From: UBA10649 sp963755335
Lineage (GTDB): Bacteria; Actinomycetota; Actinomycetes; S36-B12
DNA: 64,000 bases
NCBI GenBank assembly: GCA_963755335.1
Contig: CAVWJW010000005.1
Location: 90,529 to 154,528, forward strand
Reading direction: 5' to 3'
Shown: positions 39,202 through 46,972 of the stretch, piece by piece
Numbering within the stretch: the stretch's first letter is position 1
Layout: the number at the start of each line of letters is the position of its first letter
The notes under the pieces: generated by a model
The model's database searches: none
What the model was told of the DNA's origin: nothing
What the model saw: the letters and a program-made list of their open reading frames with translations, nothing else
Made by a program: the position numbers and the translations under genes

Positions 39202-39675
39202 TCACATACGGCCGGTGAACTTGAAGAACGCGAAGCCGACCACGACGAGGATGACCACGATCCGGATGATCCGCGAGCGCACGGCGATCACCGGCCACGA
39301 CAGTGCCGTGAGCCAGGCCAGCAGCGCGGCCACGACGAGCAGGAGCAGCCCGCCCAGCCAGGCCCACTTGCCGGTCTGGATCAGGCCGAGGAACAGCAGC
39401 AGACCCGGGGCGACGATGATGACGAACTTCGGCAGCCTGTTCAGCCGCTCGATGATCGGGTAGCTGATCTCCTCGAAGCGCCGACGCGCCGGAGAAGCGG
39501 GCTTGGTCGGCAGCATGCGCGCGGGGCCGGAGCCCGGCACCTGAGGCGCCTTACTGGCCGGCGTCGAGCCCTTGGCCGGGGTCGAGCCCTTGGCCGGCGG
39601 CGGCGGAGGGCCTCCGGGACCGCGCACCCCCGGCGTCTGCTTGCCCTTCTTGCCGGGGCTGCTGGGGCTGGGCAT
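39202..39675 (-). CDS. Proline-rich membrane protein, DUF6703-like
   Basis: 157 residues. The N-terminal 60 are Pro/Gly/Lys-rich with a short repeat (KGSTPA twice); the C-terminal half has two or three hydrophobic helices (FVIIVAPGLLLFLGL, LGGLLLLVVAALLAWLTAL). It resembles the actinobacterial DUF6703 membrane family by memory of its layout; no function is known. It ends just before the znuA promoter. Confidence 0.65.
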   Translation of the reverse strand: MPSPSSPGKKGKQTPGVRGPGGPPPPPAKGSTPAKGSTPASKAPQVPGSGPARMLPTKPASPARRRFEEISYPIIERLNRLPKFVIIVAPGLLLFLGLIQTGKWAWLGGLLLLVVAALLAWLTALSWPVIAVRSRIIRIVVILVVVGFAFFKFTGRM

Positions 39676-39711
39676 GCGATCTCCGGTCGGGTGAGGACTA
39701 GCGTTCGTGGG

Positions 39712-40146
39712 GTGTCCAACCCTAGCCCTTGGCCCTCGCTGGACGGTGAGAACGCCGAGCTGCTCGTCGTGACGAGGCATCGGGTCGACTCGGGCGCGCG
39801 TTCCTCCTTCGTCGATAAGGCCAAACTCGCGCTAGCCGCACTGTCCGAGCACGGTGGGTACCTGTCCGGCTGCATCGCGCAGTCGACCGACAACGCCGAT
39901 GAGTTTCTAATCGAGAGTCGATGGTCTGGGGTGGGTGCGTTCCGACGCGCGCTGTCCTCGTTCGACGTCAAGCTCAATGCCGTTCCGCTCCTGTCGACAG
40001 CGGTCGACGAGACCTCCGCGTTCGAGGTCGTCGTATCGCGAACGGTCGACGGGGAGTCCACGACGAACAGCGGGCTCGCCGACGACGCGGGCGAGGTCGG
40101 TCTCGGATCGGCGGCCGGGCCGGACATCCGCTCGGCCACTCCGTGA
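39712..40146 (+). CDS. Antibiotic-biosynthesis-monooxygenase-like (ABM) domain protein
   Basis: 144 residues. One ferredoxin-like ABM domain (ELLVVTRHRVDSG ... GYLSGCIAQSTDNADEFLIESRW), then a variable acidic tail. Members are small dimeric monooxygenases or heme-degrading relatives; catalytic residues cannot be assigned. The GTG start at 39712 is 36 bases from the divergent membrane gene. Confidence 0.68.
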   Translation: MSNPSPWPSLDGENAELLVVTRHRVDSGARSSFVDKAKLALAALSEHGGYLSGCIAQSTDNADEFLIESRWSGVGAFRRALSSFDVKLNAVPLLSTAVDETSAFEVVVSRTVDGESTTNSGLADDAGEVGLGSAAGPDIRSATP

Positions 40147-40244
40147 GCGACCCCGACCGCCTCCTGGATGAGGGGATGCGCTGCCCCGGCTCGAGTCGAT
40201 GCGCTCCGAGGAGGGCTCGCACCGCCACCTAGGATGAGCGCACT

Positions 40245-41627
40245 ATGGCCACTGATCGCGTCGACGCCGTCGTCAACCTCTGCAAGCGCCGCGGGTTCGT
40301 GTACCCGTCCTCCGAGATCTACGGCGGGTCCCGCTCCGCATGGGACTACGGCCCCCTTGGCGTCGAGCTCAAGGAGAACGTCCGCCGCCAGTGGTGGCAG
40401 GCCGTCGTGCGCGGGCGCGACGACGTTGTCGGCCTCGACTCGTCGATCATCCTCGCCCCCCAGGTCTGGGAGGCGTCCGGTCACGTCGCGACATTCACCG
40501 ATCCGCTGACCGAGTGCAAGAACTGCCACAAGCGGTGGCGCGCCGATCAGCTCATCGAGGCGTACGAGGAGAAGCACGGCAAGTCGCCCGAGAACGGTCT
40601 CGCCGACATCGTCTGCTCGAACTGCGGCACCCGCGGCGACTTCACTGAGCCGCGCGACTTCAACGGCATGCTCCGCACCACGGTCGGCCCGGTGGAGGAC
40701 GCCTCTGCGGTGCACTACCTGCGCCCCGAGACTGCGCAGGGCATCTTCGTCAACTACCTCAATGTCATGACGACGTCGCGGAAGAAGCCGCCGTTCGGCA
40801 TCGGCCAGACCGGCAAGAGCTTCCGCAACGAGATCACGCCCGGCAACTTCATCTTCCGCACGCGCGAGTTCGAGCAGATGGAGATGGAGTTCTTCGTCGT
40901 GCCCGGCACCGACGAGGAATGGCACGAGTACTGGCTCCAGCAGCGCTGGAACTGGTACGTGGACCTGGGCCTGAACCCGGAGAACATGCGCTTCTTCGAG
41001 CACCCGCAGGAGAAGTTGAGCCACTACTCCAAGCGGACCGTCGACATCGAGTACCGCTTCAAGTTCGCGGGCTCGGAGTTCGCGGAACTCGAGGGCATCG
41101 CCAATCGGACCGACTTCGACCTCAAGTCGCACGGCGAGCTCTCGGGCACGGACCTGTCGTACTTCGACCAGGAGTCCGGCGAGCGCTGGGTCCCCTACGT
41201 CATCGAGCCGGCCGCGGGCCTGACCCGCGCGGTGCTCGCCTTCCTGCTCGACGCCTACGACGAGGACCAGGCACCGAACGCCAAGGGTGGCGTCGACACG
41301 CGCACGGTCCTGCGCTTCGATCCCCGGCTGGCTCCGGTGAAGGTGGCCGTCCTGCCGCTGTCGCGCAACGAGGCGCTGTCGCCCAAGGCCAAGGACCTCG
41401 CTGCCGAGCTGCGCAAGCGCTGGAACGTCGATTTCGACGACGCCGGCGCGATCGGCCGCCGCTACCGTCGACAGGACGAGATCGGCACGCCGTTCTGCGT
41501 CACGGTCGACTTCGACTCTCTCGAGGACCAGGCTGTCACCGTCCGTGAGCGTGACTCGATGGCGCAGGAGCGCATCGGGATGGACGCGCTCAGCGGCTGG
41601 CTGTCGGAGCGACTGCCCGCGTTCTAG
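40245..41627 (+). CDS. glyS: Glycine--tRNA ligase (dimeric alpha2 type)
   Basis: 460 residues, intact class II synthetase. N-terminal RRGFVYPSSEIYGG and DYGPLGVELK, insertion with CKNCHKRW and CSNCGTRG (zinc), motif 2 around FRNEITPGNFIFRTREFEQ, motif 3 EPAAGLTRAVLAFL, and an anticodon-binding C-terminus. It charges tRNA-Gly. Confidence 0.97.
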   Translation: MATDRVDAVVNLCKRRGFVYPSSEIYGGSRSAWDYGPLGVELKENVRRQWWQAVVRGRDDVVGLDSSIILAPQVWEASGHVATFTDPLTECKNCHKRWRADQLIEAYEEKHGKSPENGLADIVCSNCGTRGDFTEPRDFNGMLRTTVGPVEDASAVHYLRPETAQGIFVNYLNVMTTSRKKPPFGIGQTGKSFRNEITPGNFIFRTREFEQMEMEFFVVPGTDEEWHEYWLQQRWNWYVDLGLNPENMRFFEHPQEKLSHYSKRTVDIEYRFKFAGSEFAELEGIANRTDFDLKSHGELSGTDLSYFDQESGERWVPYVIEPAAGLTRAVLAFLLDAYDEDQAPNAKGGVDTRTVLRFDPRLAPVKVAVLPLSRNEALSPKAKDLAAELRKRWNVDFDDAGAIGRRYRRQDEIGTPFCVTVDFDSLEDQAVTVRERDSMAQERIGMDALSGWLSERLPAF

Positions 41628-41711
41628 AGCTCGACCCCGCAAGTAAGAATGCCTTGTGGATAAAGGACTTTTTGAAGATCGACTGTCAGACCGTTCCTCT
41701 AGGGTTCAGGT

Positions 41712-43050
41712 ATGTCGATCGAGCGCCTGCTGGAGTTGGAGCGGGAGATCTCGCGCCTTCATCCCCTCCAGGCTGAGGTGCTCGTAGAGATCGCGTCGCC
41801 CGATCGGCAGGTCGAGGACTTCGTGCTGCTCGATGCGACCACGGATGACCAGGGCCGCATCCGCATCGAGGACTTCACTCGCGAGGAGATCTCCGCAGCA
41901 CTGCGATGGTCACCCTCGATGGCGAACGCGCGCATCGAATCCGCCCGGCTCCTCGTCGGTCCACTGCACGAGGTGAAGGACGCGCTGATGGCAGGCGAGA
42001 TCGCACCCGGTCGTGTGACCGTTTTCGTCGAGCACGCGGGGCGGCTGCCGGGTGCGGTGGATCGGTTCCGCTTCGGGCCGGACGGTGAGCCGGATGCGCG
42101 GGCAGTGGAGGCACGGTCGGAGTTCGCTGCGTCCTGCGCGGAACTGACGCGACGAGTGCTGCCCACGGCGCGACGAGCAACGGTGGCGCGGACTCGCGAC
42201 GCGGCGCGGCGAGCGGTCCTGGCGATCGATGCGGAGGGTGAACGCCGCCGCCGTGAACGGGCGCGCTGCCAGCGCGACGTCTTCGTCATCGATGCACTCG
42301 ACGGCCTCTCCACGTTCGTCGCGCGGCTGGCCACCGAGGACGCGCATACGCTGATGTCCTTGATCGACGGCGCTGCGCGCGAGTCCGCCGACCCGGAGCT
42401 GACGATGGGCGAGCGGCGCGCCGAGGCACTGGCCGCCCTGGCGCTGGGCCATGACTCCGAGGCGGGCCCCCGCGTCCAGGCACATATCGACCTTGTCGTG
42501 GATCTCCCTACCTTCCTCGGCCTAGCCGACAACGCCGTGGAACTGCGCGGGGCGGACCCGATGGGCGCCGATGTCTTCCGCGACCTGCTCGCGGACCCCC
42601 GTGTCGGCGCCACCCTGCGTCGCCTCGTCGCCGATCCGATCACCGGCCACCTCCTCGATCGTGGGCGTCGGACCTACGACATCCCGGTCGCGCTTCGCGA
42701 GTTAGTCGTCGCCCGCGACACCACGTGCCGGTTCCCTGGCTGCAATCGACGAGCCGACCGCTGCCAGATCGACCACGCCCGAGCCTGGAACGACGGCGGC
42801 TCGACCAATTCGGCCAATCTTGGGGCCTTGTGCGTCCGTCACCATCAGCTGAAGACGCATTGCCGGCTGGGACATCATCGACAGTCGCGCCGACGGATCG
42901 TGCACCTGGCGATCCCCGCAAGGACGGCGTTACGAACATCGACCCCGGTCCCTCCTTGCAGCGGGAGAATCGGTCGGCGGTGCTGGTCCGCCCGGCGACG
43001 AGGTCGCACCTCCGCCGCAGCCGCCGGACCCTGAACCTCCCCCATTCTGA
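41712..43050 (+). CDS. DUF222 / HNH endonuclease protein (frameshifted)
   Basis: About 446 residues of the large actinobacterial DUF222-HNH family. The C-terminal HNH motif reads CRFPGCNRRADRCQIDH then NLGALCVRHHQLKTH. One extra T near 42861 shifts the frame; the true continuation GWDIIDSRADGSCTW ends in a proline-rich tail at TGA 43048-43050. Such proteins occur in many copies per actinobacterial genome, some with inteins or in prophage-like settings. Function unproven. Confidence 0.88.
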
Positions 43051-43086
43051 CCAAGCAGTGGACAATGAGCCTCGGGAGGTCAACCA

Positions 43087-43266
43087 GTGTTCATTCGACT
43101 TCGCAAGGGCCTCGGCGAGTCGCAGCCGGCCATGGGTGCCGCGCTGGGGGCACTCGACCAGGTCTTCAATCCCGGGGCGGCGCGGGCTCGTGAGCTGCTG
43201 GATGCGCAGCACGAGCGCGTGGTCGCGACACCCAGCCCCGGAGATCGGCTCCTCGACGAGGGCCGC
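43087..43266 (+). CDS. DUF6191-like protein, cut off at a sequence join
   Basis: 60 residues remain from GTG 43087 (CGGGAGG upstream): RLRKGLGESQPAMG, ALDQVFNPGAARARELLDAQ, HERVVATPSPGDRLLDEGR. This is the actinobacterial DUF6191 pattern, in which a short tail should follow LLDEGR. Instead the sequence changes at 43267 into a minus-strand cysteine synthase, so both genes end abruptly at the same point. Confidence 0.7.
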
Positions 43267-43269
43267 ACT
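43265..43269. other. Inferred chimeric join 1 (actinobacterial to unrelated bacterium)
   Basis: Plus-strand DUF6191 homology stops at codon 60 (43264-43266) and minus-strand cysteine synthase homology stops at the codon 43268-43270, leaving no room for either gene's remainder. GC content, gene families and toxin-antitoxin content all change here. Confidence 0.8.
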
Positions 43270-43772
43270 CGCCGGCGAAGTCGTCCACGATCTCGCGGGC
43301 GGTGGTGCGCGAGTGCACGTCGGCGTTGGCTTCGTTCTCGAACTGGCGGCAGAGGAACCAGCCGTGGGCGCTGGCCAACTCGACCGCCTTGGCCAGCATG
43401 CCGACGCCGCGAAGCGTCGCCGGGGTCAGGACGACCTTCGCGCCGAGGAAGCGCAGAATCTTGCGCCGCTCGACGCTGAAGTTCTCGGCCATCACTACGA
43501 CCAGCGGGTAGCCTTTCGCCGCACAGACCATCGCCAGGCCGATGCCGGTGTTGCCGCTCGTGGCCTCGATGACGGTCTGGCCGGGGCGCAGCAGTCCCGC
43601 GGCGTTCGGCGTCCTCGATCACGCCGAGGGCGAGCCGGTCCTTGACCGAGCCGAGCGGGTTGAACGCCTCGACCTTGGCGTAGAGCCGGACGTGCGGCGG
43701 CGCCAAGCGGCGAATCCGGACCACAGGAGTGCGACCGACGGTGTCGAGGATCGATTCGTGAAGGTTGGGCAT
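43268..43772 (-). CDS. Cysteine synthase family protein, C-terminus missing (frameshifted)
   Basis: N-terminal 168 residues of a PLP-dependent cysteine synthase/cystathionine beta-synthase type enzyme. Visible are ILDTVGRTPVVRIRRL, the PLP lysine in NPLGSVKDRLA, ATSGNTGIGLAMVCAAKGY and VVVMAENFSVERRKIL. An extra G near 43598 shifts the frame. Homology ends at EIVDDFAGE, where the join occurs; the domain-closing GTGGT part is absent. The full enzyme would have about 300 residues. Confidence 0.85.
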
Positions 43773-43815
43773 TCCGCATCCCCTCTCGCGAACGCCGGAT
43801 TCTCGGCCCGCATCT

Positions 43816-43857
43816 GGGTTGACGTCAACCCGGGGTCGATTCCCGCCGCCTCCACCA
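43816..43857 (+). pseudogene. tRNA 3'-end remnant (variable arm, T-arm, acceptor, CCA)
   Basis: GGGTTGACGTCAACCC (perfect palindrome, like a long variable arm) is followed by CGGG GTCGATT CCCG, an acceptor-like CGCCTCC, a discriminator A and CCA. No 5' half or anticodon arm precedes it; that sequence is the start of the cysteine synthase gene on the other strand. Type of tRNA unknown (class II, Ser or Leu, is suggested by the long variable arm). Confidence 0.45.
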
Positions 43858-43906
43858 ACAATCTCGGGAGCGGTCTTGTGCGCCAAGGAAGAGACGAACC
43901 CTCCGC

Positions 43907-44491
43907 TCAGACCTCGAAGATCTGACCGACTCGCACGTTGAATCCGGGGATGACATCTTCCCCGTCGAGCATGTCGTCTTCCGCGCGGAGGAGCGGCGAC
44001 AGAAGCGACGCGTAGACAGTCACGGTTTGCGTTTCCGGGTCGACGACCCACACGCGACGCGTGCCGGCGGCGAGATAGTCGGCGACCTTGGCGTGCATGT
44101 CCGCGGGCGTGTTGCTCGGAGACAGAACTTCGACGGCCAGATCCGGCGCTCCCGCGAAAGCGCGGACGGTGTCGCCGCTTCGTTCGTGGCGTTCTCTCGA
44201 TACGAATGCCACATCGGGGCCACGCACCGTATCCGGTGAATGGGCCAGAATGAATCCCGAGTCACCAGCGAGCACGACACCGAGCCGGCGTTGCCTGACG
44301 TGGGTGGACAATAGCTCCGCGATCAACGCCATGATGCGTCCGTGACGGTAGCCAGGAAGCGGCTCCGAAACCAACATCCCCGCTTGAAGTTCGTGTTTGT
44401 AGCCGTCGTCGGGCATCACGTAGAGGTCTTCGACGGTCAGTTCGCGATGACGGAGCGGAAGCGGCATGAAGAAAGAGTACGGCGTTGGCAT
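43907..44491 (-). CDS. Uma2 family restriction-endonuclease-like protein
   Basis: 194 residues of Uma2 (DUF820), PD-(D/E)XK fold. It has RHRELTVEDLYVMPDDGYKH, the GPDVAFVSRERH strand, the active-site-like PDLAVEVLSPSNTPADMHAK and VWVVDPETQTV. Uma2 genes are numerous in cyanobacteria and other bacteria and their role is unknown. A second, shortened Uma2 gene lies at 45563-45913. Confidence 0.88.
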   Translation of the reverse strand: MPTPYSFFMPLPLRHRELTVEDLYVMPDDGYKHELQAGMLVSEPLPGYRHGRIMALIAELLSTHVRQRRLGVVLAGDSGFILAHSPDTVRGPDVAFVSRERHERSGDTVRAFAGAPDLAVEVLSPSNTPADMHAKVADYLAAGTRRVWVVDPETQTVTVYASLLSPLLRAEDDMLDGEDVIPGFNVRVGQIFEV

Positions 44492-44570
44492 CCGCGTGGC
44501 AAGTGTTCGTGGTTGCCTTTAGGCAACCACGAGTCGCCCTCGAATCCAGCTTGCCCGAGCGGGTCTTAGT

Positions 44571-44587
44571 GTACAGTAATACTGTAC
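44571..44587 (+). promoter_or_regulatory. Palindromic operator of the toxin-antitoxin operon
   Basis: GTACAGTA-A-TACTGTAC, a perfect 17-base palindrome in a GC-rich setting, 21 bases before the antitoxin start, overlapping a possible -10 (TAATACT). TGTAC-containing palindromes are the known binding sites of YefM-type antitoxins. Confidence 0.8.
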
Positions 44588-44607
44588 GTATTGGAGGCAA
44601 CACCACG

Positions 44608-44848
44608 ATGGCAAACCGCACTACCTACACGCAGGCGCGGGCCACGCTCGCGAGTCTCTGCGATCGTGTCGCGGAAACGCGCGAGCCCTACGTGATCGAG
44701 CGACGGAATGGAGAAAACGTCGCGCTCATCTCCGAGGCCGAGTTGAACGCGCTCCTCGAAACGGCGCACCTCCTCCGCTCCCCCAGAAACGCGCGCCCGC
44801 CTGGTCTCCGCGTTGGAGCGGGCCTTGAAGGAAACGGCGAAAGCCTGA
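44608..44848 (+). CDS. yefM: Type II antitoxin, Phd/YefM family (frameshifted)
   Basis: About 80 residues: TTYTQARATLASLCDRVAET, EPYVIERRNGENVALISEAE and a helical C-terminus RARLVSALERAL reached after a shift in the CCCCC run near 44783. TTGGAGG precedes the ATG. It would bind and neutralise the toxin encoded downstream and repress the operon through the palindrome upstream. Confidence 0.88.
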
Positions 44849-44861
44849 ACGGCCGAGCCCC

Positions 44862-45118
44862 CTGCGCCTCGCGGTATTCCACGCCGAATTCCGCGAAGAT
44901 CTCGCGCACTGGGCCGGACCGACCGCGCGATCGCGCTGCGCGTCCTGCAGCTGGTCGAAGCCGTGCTTCGCGATCCGTTCGAGGGCATCGGCAAGCCCGA
45001 GCCTCTGCGCTTCCACCTGCACGGCTGCTGGTCGCGGCGGGTCACACAGGAGCACCGGCTCGTCTACCTGGTGCGCGACGACCGGATCGACTTCTTGATG
45101 GCTCGCTATCACTACTGA
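44862..45118 (+). CDS. yoeB: Type II toxin, Txe/YoeB family (frameshifted, odd start)
   Basis: 85 residues matching YoeB, a ribosome-dependent mRNA endonuclease. Conserved blocks are DPFEGIGKPEPL, GCWSRRVTQEHRLVY and the terminal ARYHY, which carries the catalytic His/Tyr. One base is missing near 44916. No ATG, GTG or TTG lies at the expected start; the frame begins at CTG 44862, 14 bases after the antitoxin stop, so either a CTG start or another sequence error. Confidence 0.86.
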
Positions 45119-45138
45119 CACGGCGCCCCGACCCGAGT

Positions 45139-45498
45139 TCAACCTTTGACGACGTAGCCCTTTCGTGTCAGCAGCTCGCGCACGCGATCGCGGAGATCTC
45201 CCTGCAACTCGAGGGCGTCGTCCTTCAACGCTCCGCCGGTCCCACAGCTGCGTTTCAGCTCTTGCGCCAACGCCGCCGCGAACTGCGCGTTGTGCGGAAA
45301 TCCGTCGATCACGGTGACGGTCTTGCCGCCGCGCCCCGTTCTCTCGACTCGCAGCTTGAACACGATGCGCGAGGGAACCGGCTCGTTTTCGGCCGGCTGT
45401 TGCGACGCGCAGCGGCAGTCGTTCGCCGGCCAGCCGCATTGGGGGCACACGCGACCCCGTTGGGACGTGAAGACGACGCGCGCCGACGGCTTGGCCAT
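45139..45498 (-). CDS. Bacterial SUI1/YciH translation factor
   Basis: 119 residues: N-terminal zinc-ribbon-like CPQCGWPANDCRC, then the SUI1 (eIF1-like) domain with GRGGKTVTVIDGFP, LKRSCGTGGALKDDA and ELQGDLRDRVRELL. YciH influences start-codon fidelity under stress. ATG 45498 chosen as homologues begin there. A decayed partial copy lies at 50590-50768. Confidence 0.9.
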   Translation of the reverse strand: MAKPSARVVFTSQRGRVCPQCGWPANDCRCASQQPAENEPVPSRIVFKLRVERTGRGGKTVTVIDGFPHNAQFAAALAQELKRSCGTGGALKDDALELQGDLRDRVRELLTRKGYVVKG

Positions 45499-45562
45499 GG
45501 CGAGATGATGCGCGAGCGGGCGCCATGCCGGCAAGATCGAAAGCAATCTCAACGTCGCCCTT

Positions 45563-45913
45563 CTACGCGAATGGAGACTGAAGCCAGAGCGCCGTGAGAT
45601 CGATGACCAATTCGTCCCAATCGGGATGATCCAGCTTGGAATCGCCCTCGGCGGCGGCCACGAGGAGATCGGGCTCGAAGACGTCGTGCGGCGTCAGGAT
45701 GACATCGAAAGGGGCATTGAACACTTCACCGAGTTTGCGTTCGTGAAAGTAGACCTCGAGCTGCCTCTGCAGCCGCCGCGAGATCCTCTGGTGAATCCGG
45801 CTCGGCGCGGGATTCACGAGCAAGTCCCCGTCCACGAGCTCGTACCGCTTGCCGTCGTTAGGCGTTGACTGGATGTAGGAGTAGTCGAGCTTGCGTCGGG
45901 GTTCTGGCGCCAT
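45563..45913 (-). CDS. Uma2-like protein with missing core
   Basis: 116 residues. The N-terminal half matches Uma2 (YSYIQSTPNDGKRYELVDGD, PFDVILTPHDVFEPDLLV), but the next residues jump to a C-terminal-like segment (DHPDWDELVIDLTALW). The stretch that should hold the (D/E)XK core, the SPS...DxxxK region, is missing, about 60 residues. Probably an internally deleted, inactive copy. Confidence 0.6.
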   Translation of the reverse strand: MAPEPRRKLDYSYIQSTPNDGKRYELVDGDLLVNPAPSRIHQRISRRLQRQLEVYFHERKLGEVFNAPFDVILTPHDVFEPDLLVAAAEGDSKLDHPDWDELVIDLTALWLQSPFA

Positions 45914-46089
45914 ACGAGATCACTCCAAAGCAGATCGCACGGACGATACAGCGTAAGCGTCCCAGGAGGTGCGCGGAGTGCGCTGGCCAGGGGCGGTTTG
46001 AAGCAGACTTGGGTTATCGATTGGAAACGCCGGGGTCATCGATTCTGTCGGATGCGGATTCGATGCCCGCCGCATCCAATCTTCGGAAG

Positions 46090-46108
46090 AAAGGGGACAC
46101 TCCCCTTT
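46090..46108. repeat. Perfect stem-loop AAAGGGGA-CAC-TCCCCTTT
   Basis: 8-bp stem, 3-base loop, followed by two more Ts. It resembles GGGGACA-type REP palindromes and could also terminate transcription on either strand. It sits in decayed sequence between 45914 and 46307. Confidence 0.6.
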
Positions 46109-46129
46109 TTGTTCTAATTTCGTTTTCAG

Positions 46130-46295
46130 AGCCGAATCTGCAGGGCAGTTCGACCGCATCGCCACCATTCTGGAAAAGCACGGCTACGCGTGCGTGACAC
46201 TCGATGCGGCCGTCGCCGATCCCACCTATCTCAGCCCCGACGAGCCCGCGGTAACTGCATGGGTGATGCAGGCCGCGGGCTTGACGTCGGAGTAG
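46130..46295 (+). pseudogene. Remnant of a polysaccharide-deacetylase-like C-terminus
   Basis: Open frame without a start: FDRIATILEKHGYACVTLDA then AVADPTYLSPDEPAV, ending TAG 46293-46295. This resembles the C-terminal end of NodB-type deacetylases, where a (V)TLDEALADPAYRSPD-like stretch is common. The catalytic domain is absent. The rest of 45914-46130 holds no gene I can support. Confidence 0.4.
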
Positions 46296-46307
46296 GAGCC
46301 GCGCGCG

Positions 46308-46940
46308 TCAGTACAGGTGAATCTGTACGTCCTTGGTCAAGTCAATTGATTTTCCAACCTTGTCAGTCCTCTTCTCATACGCCGTCACGCTGAGGATCTG
46401 TTTTTTCAGCTCGGGGGGCCACTGGCCGTGTTTGCGCCCCCAGACGGTGTACAACTCAGCACCCTTGGACGGGTAAAAGAAATTCGGCGCGAATCCCGTC
46501 TCGATTACGAGGTCGGATGTCTTTCCCCCACCTTCATCGAGCACGAGCGTCACACGCTCGTAGTGGTCGAAACCATCAGTCCCTGTCGAAACGTCGCAGC
46601 TCAGCGATTTGTCGCTGGCCGTCGTGATGCCGATGCACCTCACGCCTTCCCAGAATGCAGGCGTTCGAGCCCCTTTAGAATCCTTGACCCAATTGACCTC
46701 GTTGGGCAAATGGCTCCAGTGCGATATCGAAGGCGAGCCCGCGTACCAGCACGGCGGCGTCTTGCATTGAGAGGCGACCTCCAGCGTCGGCTCGGGCTCG
46801 GGCCGGATGACGATGATCGGCCCTCCTGGGTCGCCCCCTTGGATGTCCACCGGCTTGCCTTTCGTTCGCGACGCGCACCCGGACAGGACGATGACGGCAG
46901 ACACCGCAAACAAAACGAGCATCGGTTTCTTGGTGACCAT
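46308..46940 (-). CDS. Hypothetical lipoprotein
   Basis: 210 residues from ATG 46940. Signal peptide with lipobox VLSGC, then a Pro/Glu-rich segment (VIRPEPEPTLEV) and a soluble domain with two cysteine pairs (CKTPPC, CIG...CDV). No family recognised. It lies just downstream of the kinase-TPR gene, 32 bases apart, and may be co-transcribed. Confidence 0.65.
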   Translation of the reverse strand: MVTKKPMLVLFAVSAVIVLSGCASRTKGKPVDIQGGDPGGPIIVIRPEPEPTLEVASQCKTPPCWYAGSPSISHWSHLPNEVNWVKDSKGARTPAFWEGVRCIGITTASDKSLSCDVSTGTDGFDHYERVTLVLDEGGGKTSDLVIETGFAPNFFYPSKGAELYTVWGRKHGQWPPELKKQILSVTAYEKRTDKVGKSIDLTKDVQIHLY

Positions 46941-46972
46941 GATTGGCGCTACCCTCCCGCCCAGTTCGGTAG

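Noticed and set aside
46040..46078. Second tRNA-like 3' end
   Set aside because: GGATTCGAT and an acceptor-like stretch are visible, but the CCA is not preserved and stems do not close.
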